Source: Bacteroides sp.
GTDB lineage: Bacteria > Bacteroidota > Bacteroidia > Bacteroidales > SM23-62
Reading direction: 5' to 3'
Length of the DNA stretch: 6,847 nucleotides
NCBI GenBank assembly: GCA_030592145.1
Contig: JAUVKJ010000091.1
Coordinates: forward strand, 1 to 6,847
Both the position numbers and the translations under genes were made by a program. A model generated the notes under the pieces. The model was not told the origin of the DNA, ran no database searches, and saw only the letters and a list, made by a program, of their open reading frames with translations. This document shows positions 1 to 6,847 of the stretch, one piece after another. Position 1 is the stretch's first letter, and every line of letters begins with the position of its first letter.

Positions 1-216
1 AAGAAAATTATTCGCAGGCATCCGGATTTGGCCGGAGGCCGGTAAAATTAGGAATTCAATGGCGATTTTCCGTCATCCCGGTGTAATATTTTTATTAAAT
101 GCGGATTCTTTTACATGAATTCATCAAGGGGATGGAGAGGAGATTATTTCGTGTGCATTTTCAAGGTCTTCCCGGGAAACGTGTGAGGGTATATTAGTAA
201 AAATCGATGAAAATTG
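1..216. other. Left-edge region without a supportable gene
   Basis: No reading frame here looks like a gene. Plus frame 1 is open from the left edge only to a TAA at 43-45, giving a 14-residue tail that I do not recognise, so the end of an upstream gene is possible but unproven. In related Bacteroidota miaB often sits in this position; the tail is too short to test that. The stretch is rather AT-rich from about 80 and includes a perfect 10-bp palindrome (ATGAATTCAT, 115-124) that contains an EcoRI-type hexamer and may be chance. It probably holds the intergenic leader of the downstream operon. Confidence 0.4.
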
Positions 217-224
217 TAATTTTG
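194..224 (+). promoter_or_regulatory. Candidate Bacteroidota housekeeping promoter of the sigma-54 activator operon
   Basis: TAATTTTG at 217-224 matches the Bacteroidota -7 consensus TAnnTTTG exactly. Nineteen bases upstream, TTAG (194-197) is a three-of-four match to the -33 box TTTG. Transcription would then begin at about 229-232. That is after the in-frame ATG at 227 and about 20 nt before the ATG at 251, so the box also supports 251 as the true start. The consensus is known for this phylum; its use here is inferred from sequence only. Confidence 0.5.
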
Positions 225-250
225 TCATGATTTTCTGGAAATATTGTCAG

Positions 251-1480
251 ATGGAAGTACAAAAAGTTAAACAGAGGTTCGGAATTATCGGTAACCATCC
301 TACTCTGAACAGGGCCATTGATATTGCCCTGCAGGTGGCTCCAACCGACCTGTCCGTATTGATTGAAGGGGAAAGCGGCACAGGAAAGGAGTTCTTCCCG
401 AAGATCATACATCAATTCAGTTCGAGGAAGCATGGAACCTATATAGCGGTCAATTGCGGGGCCATCCCCGAAGGAACCATTGATTCCGAGTTGTTCGGGC
501 ATGAGAAAGGAGCTTTTACAGGGGCAACGGATAGCAGGAAGGGGTATTTCGAGGTGGCCAACGGGGGTACCATATTTCTTGACGAGATATCTGAACTTCC
601 ACTCTCAACCCAGGTACGCCTGCTGCGGGTACTGGAAACCGGGGAATTTATCAGGGTAGGCTCATCCATGGTACAGAAGACCGATGTACGGGTGGTTGCA
701 GCCACCAATATTAATATAATCATGGCGGTTCAGCAGAACAAGTTCCGGGAAGACCTGTATTACAGGCTGAACACTGTACCCATTACCATTCCTTCCCTGC
801 GTGAGAGGAAGGAGGATATCCATCTGTTGTTCAGGAAATTTGCCAGCGATTTTGCCGAGATCAACCGCATGCCGCCGGTTACCCTGACGGAAGATGCCCG
901 CCTGATACTTACAAGCTATCGCTGGCCGGGCAACATCAGGCAACTGAAGAACATCGCGGAACAGATTTCCATTATCGAATCGGAGCGGGTAATTAGGGAA
1001 GACACTCTGAGGAAGTATATGCCGGATTATCAGGGGGTAAAACTTCCCGCTATTTACGAAAAGTCGGTCAACGAGCAGACCTTCAATACAGAACGGGAGA
1101 TCCTCTACAAGGTGTTGTTTGACATGAAAAGCGACATGCATGATCTGAAACAGCTGGTGGCCGAGATCATGGAAAAAGGATTAGCCGGCGTGGACCTGCA
1201 CGAGAACAATGCAAGGATCATTGAAAAACTCTATCCCTCATCGGCCCAATCTGAAATAGCAACATCTCATGAGCCCATTCAGTTCAATACGGTGAATGGC
1301 CGGAATATACAGGACACGGAGGAAATTGTTGAGGAATCCCTTTCCCTTAAGGCAAAGGAGATTGAACTCATTAAAAAGGCCCTTGAAAAACACAGGGGGA
1401 AAAGAAAATACGCTGCCGGGGAACTGGGAATATCAGAAAGAACGTTATACAGGAAGATCAAAGAGCATAACCTGGAATAA
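251..1480 (+). CDS. Sigma-54-dependent transcriptional activator (AAA+ plus Fis-type HTH, no receiver domain)
   Basis: Bacterial enhancer-binding protein that would hydrolyse ATP to open sigma-54 RNA polymerase promoters. Visible in the 409-residue product: Walker A GESGTGKE (40-47), sigma-54-contacting GAFTGA loop (87-92), Walker B GGTIFLDE (105-112), sensor I VVAATN (148-153), arginine-finger region FREDLYYRLN (165-174) and sensor II WPGNIRQLKN (225-234). An amphipathic, possibly coiled-coil helix lies at about 283-312, and a Fis-like helix-turn-helix at 371-407. The AAA+ core starts within about 12 residues of the N-terminus, so there is no receiver, GAF or PAS domain; in this it resembles PspF, and its activity must be controlled in trans. 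An ATG at 227 would add eight residues, but 251 is preferred because the family normally starts near the xVQKxKQRFGIIG motif and because of the promoter position. It leads a tightly packed operon, with lptE 3 nt downstream. Family assignment is firm; target promoters are unknown. Confidence 0.93.
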   Translation: MEVQKVKQRFGIIGNHPTLNRAIDIALQVAPTDLSVLIEGESGTGKEFFPKIIHQFSSRKHGTYIAVNCGAIPEGTIDSELFGHEKGAFTGATDSRKGYFEVANGGTIFLDEISELPLSTQVRLLRVLETGEFIRVGSSMVQKTDVRVVAATNINIIMAVQQNKFREDLYYRLNTVPITIPSLRERKEDIHLLFRKFASDFAEINRMPPVTLTEDARLILTSYRWPGNIRQLKNIAEQISIIESERVIREDTLRKYMPDYQGVKLPAIYEKSVNEQTFNTEREILYKVLFDMKSDMHDLKQLVAEIMEKGLAGVDLHENNARIIEKLYPSSAQSEIATSHEPIQFNTVNGRNIQDTEEIVEESLSLKAKEIELIKKALEKHRGKRKYAAGELGISERTLYRKIKEHNLE

Positions 1481-1483
1481 ATC

Positions 1484-1990
1484 ATGCGTATCATTACGTC
1501 AATATTGCTGTTCATGGTCACCGTAGTGATCATGACATCCTGCAAGATATCGTATTCCCTGTCCGGTGCAAATACCGGCACGCTTAATACGGTATCCGTT
1601 TCCTATTTTCAGAACCGCGCGGCCCTGGCACCGCCTGTTCTAAGCCAGTATTTTACAGATGAATTAAGGGACCTTTGTGAAAGACAGACCAATCTTAACC
1701 TTATAGGCGGTACGGGAGATGCGCATTTTGAGGGAGAAATAATGGTGTATTCCACACGACCCATGGCAATCTCCGGACAGGACAGGGTTGAACTGACCCG
1801 GTTTACCATCGGGATTAAAGTACGTTATATAAATGCCCTGGATGATGAGTTGAGTTTTGACCAGACCTTCTCCCAGTACAGGGATTTTGAGAGCACACTT
1901 GCTTTTGAATCGGTACAGGCGGATCTCTCGGAGCAGATCATCGAGGACATATCGGAAGATATTTTTAATCGTGCTTTTATAAACTGGTAG
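1484..1990 (+). CDS. lptE: LptE-family LPS-assembly outer-membrane lipoprotein
   Basis: Predicted partner of the LptD beta-barrel, helping to insert lipopolysaccharide into the outer leaflet of the outer membrane. The 168-residue product begins with a short positively charged segment, a hydrophobic stretch (about 3-16) and a lipobox MTSC with the lipidated cysteine at 20; serine at -1 is tolerated. Lysine at 21 gives no acidic signal of the kind associated with surface-exposed Bacteroidota lipoproteins, which fits a periplasm-facing protein (inference). Motifs I associate with Bacteroidota LptE are YSLSGA (24-29), YFQNRA (41-46), LSQYFTDELRD (53-63), FEGEI (82-86) and FDQTFSQYRDF (125-135). 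It lies 3 nt after the activator gene and 3 nt before the next gene, so co-transcription is very likely. LptE sequences diverge strongly across phyla, so the name rests on family motifs and gene order. Confidence 0.85.
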   Translation: MRIITSILLFMVTVVIMTSCKISYSLSGANTGTLNTVSVSYFQNRAALAPPVLSQYFTDELRDLCERQTNLNLIGGTGDAHFEGEIMVYSTRPMAISGQDRVELTRFTIGIKVRYINALDDELSFDQTFSQYRDFESTLAFESVQADLSEQIIEDISEDIFNRAFINW

Positions 1991-1993
1991 GAG

Positions 1994-2713
1994 ATGAAGC
2001 GGGAAAACCTTATCGGATACATGGCCAATCCGTCAAAGCTGAACAAATCAAGTTTGCCGGAAGTGGAAGAGCTGATTGATGCCTTCCCGTATTTCCAGAC
2101 GGCCCATATGCTGCTTGCCAGGAACCATCATAACCTGGACAGCCTCAGGTTTCATGATATGTTGCGCTCTGCTGCCGCATTTTCAGGCGACAGAACCGTA
2201 TTATACCACCTGATACATACAGGGGAGCAGAAACCTGAAAGGGAGAAAGTACCCGGGGGAAGCATGGCAGGCAGACTGGCTGACATTCTCCGGCAAGACA
2301 CAGGAGGGGATAAGTTGGATTACGCATCGGGATATACCCTTGATGAGGAGCCGGAAACCCCTTCATCCACGCATATTGAAGGATATACCTTTACCGGCTG
2401 GTTTGATCATGTCCGGGAAACCCCGGCTGAGTCAGTACAGCCCTCGCAGCGGAGAGACCTGATCGAGAAATTCATCAAGGAGCGTCCGGCCATGCAACCT
2501 GACCCGGAAAAACCCCCCGATCATACGGATCGTTCGGAGGAGCGCATCATAGCAGGTGATGCCCTTATGACTGAGACACTTGCAGAGATATATCTTAAGC
2601 AGGGAATGTTCAAAAAGGCCATCTATGCCTACGAAAAATTAAGTTTGAAATATCCGGAAAAAAGTACTTACTTTGCGACGCAAATTAACAGGATAAAAAG
2701 CAACCTGGAATAA
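1994..2713 (+). CDS. Conserved protein of unknown function with a C-terminal TPR-like unit
   Basis: I recognise this as the type of small protein commonly found between lptE and secG in Bacteroidota, but it has no established function. The 239-residue product has no signal peptide or membrane segment and is therefore probably cytoplasmic. Its N-terminal part is helical, with a FPYFQTAHMLLAR segment at 31-43. The middle (about 75-190) is rich in P, E, D, R and T and is probably disordered. The C-terminus (193-226) carries one tetratricopeptide-like helix pair: alanine and tyrosine in AEIYLKQG, then KAIYAYEKL and a closing KYPE. A single TPR unit suggests a short protein-binding surface rather than an enzyme. 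The ATG at 1994 follows the lptE stop after 3 nt, and secG begins 13 nt after its stop, so it sits within the operon. A scaffold role in envelope biogenesis is possible but speculative. Confidence 0.75.
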   Translation: MKRENLIGYMANPSKLNKSSLPEVEELIDAFPYFQTAHMLLARNHHNLDSLRFHDMLRSAAAFSGDRTVLYHLIHTGEQKPEREKVPGGSMAGRLADILRQDTGGDKLDYASGYTLDEEPETPSSTHIEGYTFTGWFDHVRETPAESVQPSQRRDLIEKFIKERPAMQPDPEKPPDHTDRSEERIIAGDALMTETLAEIYLKQGMFKKAIYAYEKLSLKYPEKSTYFATQINRIKSNLE

Positions 2714-2726
2714 AATTGATATAATC

Positions 2727-3047
2727 ATGATCTATAATCTTATATCAGTACTCGTGGTAATAGTTTGCGTTTTGCTTGTACTGATTGTTCTGGTACAGAA
2801 TTCAAAGGGCGGGGGACTCGCCTCCAATTTCCAGTCTTCCAACCAGTTCATGGGAGTGAGGAAAACGACTGATTTTCTTGAAAAATCGACCTGGACCCTG
2901 GCAGTACTCCTGATGGTTTTCAGTGTCATTGGCAGCCTGACCATTCCCCGGGCAGTTGAATCAGAAAGATCTGTGATCGAAGACCAGATCGATAATGTGG
3001 TGGATCCGAATGCAATCCCGACATTTCCAACCACGGTTCCGGAGTAA
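2727..3047 (+). CDS. secG: Preprotein translocase subunit SecG
   Basis: Small inner-membrane subunit of the SecYEG channel that assists SecA-driven protein export. The 106-residue product, close to the usual family length, shows the SecG layout. A first transmembrane helix (about 3-23) is followed by the signature LVQNSKGGGLA (22-32), then a polar loop with FMGVRKTTDFLEK (41-53), then a second helix (about 55-72). The last 34 residues form an acidic, proline-containing tail (ESERSVIEDQID, then repeated P and T) of a sort common in Bacteroidota SecG. It is the last closely spaced gene of the run; 215 non-coding nt separate it from groES. Eight consecutive T at 3065-3072 follow shortly after the stop, but with only a weak 4-bp potential stem ahead of them, so termination here is doubtful. 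Confidence 0.93.
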   Translation: MIYNLISVLVVIVCVLLVLIVLVQNSKGGGLASNFQSSNQFMGVRKTTDFLEKSTWTLAVLLMVFSVIGSLTIPRAVESERSVIEDQIDNVVDPNAIPTFPTTVPE

Positions 3048-3048
3048 T

Positions 3049-3079
3049 TATGACAACCTGACACTTTTTTTTACATTTT
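3049..3079 (+). promoter_or_regulatory. Weak candidate promoter for groES-groEL
   Basis: TACATTTT (3072-3079) matches seven of eight positions of the Bacteroidota -7 box TAnnTTTG. TATG (3049-3052), 19 nt upstream, matches three of four positions of the -33 box. It is the best candidate I found between secG and groES, and it would give a leader of roughly 180 nt. No CIRCE element (TTAGCACTC with its inverted partner) is visible, so HrcA control at this locus is not supported. The A+T-rich context makes a chance match quite possible. Confidence 0.25.
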
Positions 3080-3132
3080 CTGGCATACCGATGAATTTCG
3101 TAAAGATCTGTAAATCAGATGGATAATGCGCA

Positions 3133-3150
3133 ATCCCCTGAGCCGGGGAT
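3133..3150. repeat. Short inverted repeat in the secG-groES intergenic region
   Basis: ATCCCC (3133-3138) and GGGGAT (3145-3150) are perfect inverted copies around a 6-nt spacer. As RNA they would form a compact GC-rich hairpin inside the putative groES leader. No T-run follows, so it is not a standard intrinsic terminator. It could be a leader structure or operator, or chance. Confidence 0.4.
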
Positions 3151-3190
3151 ATACCGGGGGTGCAAAAATGTCTCCCGATGGCCGGAAAAC

Positions 3191-3212
3191 ATGCCAGAAT
3201 CGGCTTTGGCAT
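3191..3212. repeat. Inverted repeat ATGCCA/TGGCAT upstream of groES
   Basis: ATGCCA (3191-3196) and TGGCAT (3207-3212) are perfect 6-bp inverted copies with a 10-nt spacer, about 50 nt before the groES start. A further TGGCAT lies at 3081-3086 in the same intergenic region. The layout could suit a dimeric regulator or a small hairpin. No known operator is recognised; in particular the sequence is not CIRCE. Confidence 0.35.
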
Positions 3213-3262
3213 AAAATGTGAAAAGAAAGTTCTCGAATTTATAAAATGTTTAACCAGTAAAT

Positions 3263-3550
3263 ATGTCTAAAATGGCTATTGTAAAAATCAAACCACTGGC
3301 TGACCGGGTTCTGATCGAACCCCTGGAAGCTGAGGAAAAAACCGCTAGCGGCATCATCATTCCGGATACTGCAAAAGAAAAACCCCAAAAAGGAACAGTC
3401 GTGGCTGTAGGACCGGGGACCAGCGATGAAAAGATGGAAGTCAAGAAAGGAGATCTCGTCCTGTACGGAAAATATTCCGGTACGGACCTCACGGTTGACG
3501 GTAAGGACTTTCTGATCATGAAGCAGGCAGATATCCTGGCTGTTATTTAA
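3263..3550 (+). CDS. groES: Co-chaperonin GroES (Hsp10)
   Basis: Forms the heptameric lid that closes the GroEL chamber during ATP-driven protein folding in the cytoplasm. The 95-residue product matches the family length. [11 protein letters not shown] (10-20) is the conserved first strand region. The mobile loop includes EEKTASG (24-30), followed by the hydrophobic tripeptide III (31-33) that docks on GroEL apical domains, and then [11 protein letters not shown]. The core continues with VVAVGPG and [12 protein letters not shown], and the protein ends in DILAVI. Two starts are possible: ATG at 3263 (chosen; gives [12 protein letters not shown]) and ATG at 3272 (three residues shorter). There is no clear Shine-Dalgarno, as is usual in this phylum. 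groEL follows after 37 nt, so the two are almost surely co-transcribed. Confidence 0.97.
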   Translation: MSKMAIVKIKPLADRVLIEPLEAEEKTASGIIIPDTAKEKPQKGTVVAVGPGTSDEKMEVKKGDLVLYGKYSGTDLTVDGKDFLIMKQADILAVI

Positions 3551-3563
3551 AGAGAAATATTAA

Positions 3564-5225
<1,662 letters not shown>

Positions 5226-5254
5226 GATCAATATCAAACATTTATTTGTAAATC

Positions 5255-5288
5255 GAGGGTACTTCATACGGGGTGCCCTCTTTTTTTT
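5255..5288 (+). terminator. Rho-independent terminator of groES-groEL
   Basis: GAGGGTAC (5255-5262) pairs with GTGCCCTC (5273-5280), with one G-U wobble, closing a 10-nt loop. Eight T follow immediately (5281-5288). It lies 30 nt after the groEL stop. The stem reads GAGGG/CCCTC at its base, and the uridine run makes it directional for the plus strand. It separates the chaperonin operon from lepA. Confidence 0.92.
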
Positions 5289-5296
5289 AATAAACC

Positions 5297-5490
5297 CCTG
5301 CAAAATCCGGGGATTTTATCAGAGGTATTGTTGAAAAAGTTGCCTTCTAAAATTTCGGTACCTCCGGAATGTTACACCGTCGCTACATCGCTTCCCGATG
5401 TCAGGCTCCTTGTGTAACAATTCCTGAGGCAATACACCGAAATTTTGCAGCAACGTTTTAATAATACCGGAGATACCCGGATTTTGCAGG
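5297..5490. repeat. 194-bp imperfect palindromic element, MITE-like or structured RNA
   Basis: The ends are perfect 15-bp inverted copies: CCTGCAAAATCCGGG at 5297-5311 and its complement at 5476-5490. Inside, the two arms (5297-5377 and 5412-5490) stay alignable as inverted copies with small gaps. GGTATT-rich segments lie at 5324-5343 and 5448-5467. A perfect 11-bp pair AAAATTTCGGT lies at 5349-5359, with its complement at 5436-5446. GGAAT(T)GTTACAC pairs 5366-5377 with 5412-5424, with one base inserted. The centre holds a 6-bp hairpin, ACATCG (5385-5390) and CGATGT (5396-5401), around CTTCC. No transposase gene and no obvious target-site duplication are seen. The minus strand is open for 60 codons across most of it (5319-5501), but the peptide tracks the repeat structure and resembles no family I can name. 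It fills almost the whole gap between the groEL terminator and the lepA promoter. Confidence 0.8.
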
Positions 5491-5526
5491 AGCTGTTTCA
5501 ATCATACGCTCGCTCGCAAGAATTGC

Positions 5527-5534
5527 TATCTTTG
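5527..5534 (+). promoter_or_regulatory. Bacteroidota -7 promoter box of lepA
   Basis: TATCTTTG matches TAnnTTTG exactly and sits in the context TTGCTATCTTTG. No good TTTG -33 box lies 19 nt upstream. Transcription would begin about 5540-5542, leaving a leader of only about 10-12 nt before the lepA ATG. The box lies 37 nt beyond the end of the palindromic element, so that element borders or overlaps the upstream promoter region. Confidence 0.6.
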
Positions 5535-5551
5535 TACCTCATTTTCAGAGG

Positions 5552-6847
5552 ATGTCCCATTCTACTAAGAACATACGTAACTTCTGCATCATTGCCCATA
5601 TCGACCATGGGAAAAGCACCCTGGCTGACCGGATGCTGGAATTGACAGGCACGGTTTCCGAGCGCGATCTGCAGGATCAGATACTCGATGATATGGACCT
5701 GGAAAGAGAACGGGGAATAACCATTAAGAGCCATGCCATACAGATGGAATACAAGAAGGACGGGGAGAAATACTTTCTGAACCTGATCGACACTCCAGGG
5801 CATGTGGATTTTTCGTACGAGGTGTCACGGTCTATCTCAGCCTGTGAGGGGGCCCTTCTTGTGGTTGATGCTGCCCAGGGAATACAGGCCCAGACCATCT
5901 CAAACCTTTACCTGGCACTGGAGCGTGACCTGGAGGTCATTCCTGTTATGAACAAAATTGACCTGGAAGCAGCCATGCAGGACGAGGTCAGTGACCAGAT
6001 TGTTGACCTGACCGGATGTGCCCCGGAAGATATCATCCCGGCGAGCGGAAAGACGGGTTTCGGGGTGGATGTGATCCTTGACTCCATCATCGAAAAAATA
6101 CCTGCCCCGGAAGGGGATCCCGAAAAACCCCTGGAGGCCCTGATCTTTGACTCGGTTTTTAACTCCTATCGCGGCATTTTTGCATACTTCAGGATCATGA
6201 ACGGGACCGTACACACCCGGGATTTTGTCAAATTCGTTGCTACCGGGCGGGAATACAATGCCGATGAGATCGGGGTGCTGAAACTAAAGCCTGAGCCACG
6301 TAAAAGCCTGAGTGCGGGAGATGTGGGCTATATCATTTCCGGGATCAAAAACTCGAGCGAGGTCAAGGTAGGAGACACCATTACCCACGTCGAACAACCT
6401 TGTGAAAATGCCATTGAAGGATTCAAGGATGTTAAACCTATGGTATTTGCCGGGATCTACCCGGTCGATGCGGATGATTATGAGGAATTGCGGGGCTCCA
6501 TGGAGAAGCTGCAGCTTAACGATGCTTCCCTGACCTACGAGCCGGAGTCTTCGGCCGCCCTTGGATTTGGGTTTCGCTGTGGTTTCCTTGGACTCCTGCA
6601 CATGGAGATCATACAGGAAAGGCTTGACCGGGAATTTGACATGAACGTGATCACTACGGTTCCCAATGTATCCTTCGTGGTACAAAAGACAAATGGGGAT
6701 GTAGTGGAAGTCCACAATCCATCCGGATTGCCCGAGGTCACACACATTAATTACATCGAAGAACCCTACATCCGGGCTCAGATCATTTCCAAATCCGATT
6801 ACGTGGGATCGATAATGAAGCTCTGCATCGACAAAAGAGGAATACTC
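5552..6847 (+). CDS. lepA: Translation factor LepA (elongation factor 4), 3' end outside window
   Basis: Ribosome-associated GTPase of the EF-G family, linked to back-translocation, initiation and ribosome assembly. The first 432 codons are present; complete LepA is about 600 residues, so the distal part of the protein, including the LepA-specific C-terminal domain, is missing because of the window edge. GTPase motifs are intact: G1 AHIDHGKST (15-23), G2 RGITIKS (54-60), G3 DTPGH (80-84), G4 NKID (134-137) and G5 SGKTG (165-169, where many homologues have SAKTG). Domain II follows from about residue 190, and the EF-G-like domain III region includes [17 protein letters not shown]. The ATG at 5552 gives [20 protein letters not shown]; the family normally begins within a few residues of KNIRNF, so the start is well supported. 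No Shine-Dalgarno is evident. It is transcribed separately from groEL, behind a terminator. Confidence 0.97.
   Translation, partial: MSHSTKNIRNFCIIAHIDHGKSTLADRMLELTGTVSERDLQDQILDDMDLERERGITIKSHAIQMEYKKDGEKYFLNLIDTPGHVDFSYEVSRSISACEGALLVVDAAQGIQAQTISNLYLALERDLEVIPVMNKIDLEAAMQDEVSDQIVDLTGCAPEDIIPASGKTGFGVDVILDSIIEKIPAPEGDPEKPLEALIFDSVFNSYRGIFAYFRIMNGTVHTRDFVKFVATGREYNADEIGVLKLKPEPRKSLSAGDVGYIISGIKNSSEVKVGDTITHVEQPCENAIEGFKDVKPMVFAGIYPVDADDYEELRGSMEKLQLNDASLTYEPESSAALGFGFRCGFLGLLHMEIIQERLDREFDMNVITTVPNVSFVVQKTNGDVVEVHNPSGLPEVTHINYIEEPYIRAQIISKSDYVGSIMKLCIDKRGIL

Noticed and set aside
1469..2714. Identical 13-mer AACCTGGAATAAA at the 3' ends of the activator gene (1469-1481) and the TPR-like gene (2702-2714)
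   Set aside because: Both encode Asn-Leu-Glu-stop and the similarity does not extend on either side; most likely coincidence rather than a functional repeat.
3034..3072. T-run at 3065-3072 as a secG terminator
   Set aside because: Only a 4-bp stem (GGTT with AACC) can be drawn ahead of it and it is separated from the T-run; too weak to call as a terminator.
3081..3225. TGGCAT copies at 3081 and 3207 as possible sigma-54 -24 boxes for groES
   Set aside because: Neither is followed by a GC-containing -12 box at the required spacing; the GG-N10-GC rule fails at both sites.
5445..5645. Plus-strand 66-codon frame overlapping the palindrome and the start of lepA
   Set aside because: It reads through the repeat and then the wrong frame of lepA; the lepA frame carries all GTPase motifs.

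Overview
The window looks like a chromosomal housekeeping segment from a member of the Bacteroidota. Four things point there: the gene order (sigma-54 activator, LptE-family lipoprotein, small TPR-like protein, secG, groES, groEL), the protein sequences themselves, A-rich translation starts with no clear Shine-Dalgarno, and two upstream boxes that match the Bacteroidota -7 promoter consensus TAnnTTTG exactly. I cannot place it more precisely than phylum from sequence alone.

Layout, all genes on the plus strand. Bases 1-216 hold no gene I can support. A promoter-like element (194-224) precedes a probable five-to-six gene run: a sigma-54-dependent AAA+ activator without a receiver domain (251-1480), lptE (1484-1990), an unrecognised protein with a C-terminal TPR-like unit (1994-2713) and secG (2727-3047). 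The first three genes are separated by only 3 nt, and secG follows after 13 nt. A 215-nt non-coding stretch with two short inverted repeats then leads into groES (3263-3550) and groEL (3588-5225). A strong intrinsic terminator closes groEL (5255-5288). Next comes a 194-bp imperfect palindrome (5297-5490). Finally a promoter-like box (5527-5534) sits just ahead of lepA, which runs off the right edge (5552-6847, first 432 codons).

How the genes fit together: LptE (LPS insertion at the outer membrane), SecG (inner-membrane protein export) and GroES/GroEL (cytosolic folding) all serve protein or envelope biogenesis. A sigma-54 activator at the head of the run suggests, but does not prove, that it controls part of this cluster or an envelope-related response. 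LepA is a ribosome-associated GTPase in its own transcription unit.

I found no new defence, mobile or biosynthetic system. The one clearly non-routine object is the 194-bp imperfect palindrome between the groEL terminator and the lepA promoter. It has 15-bp perfect ends and about 80-nt arms and looks like a non-autonomous dispersed repeat or a structured RNA.
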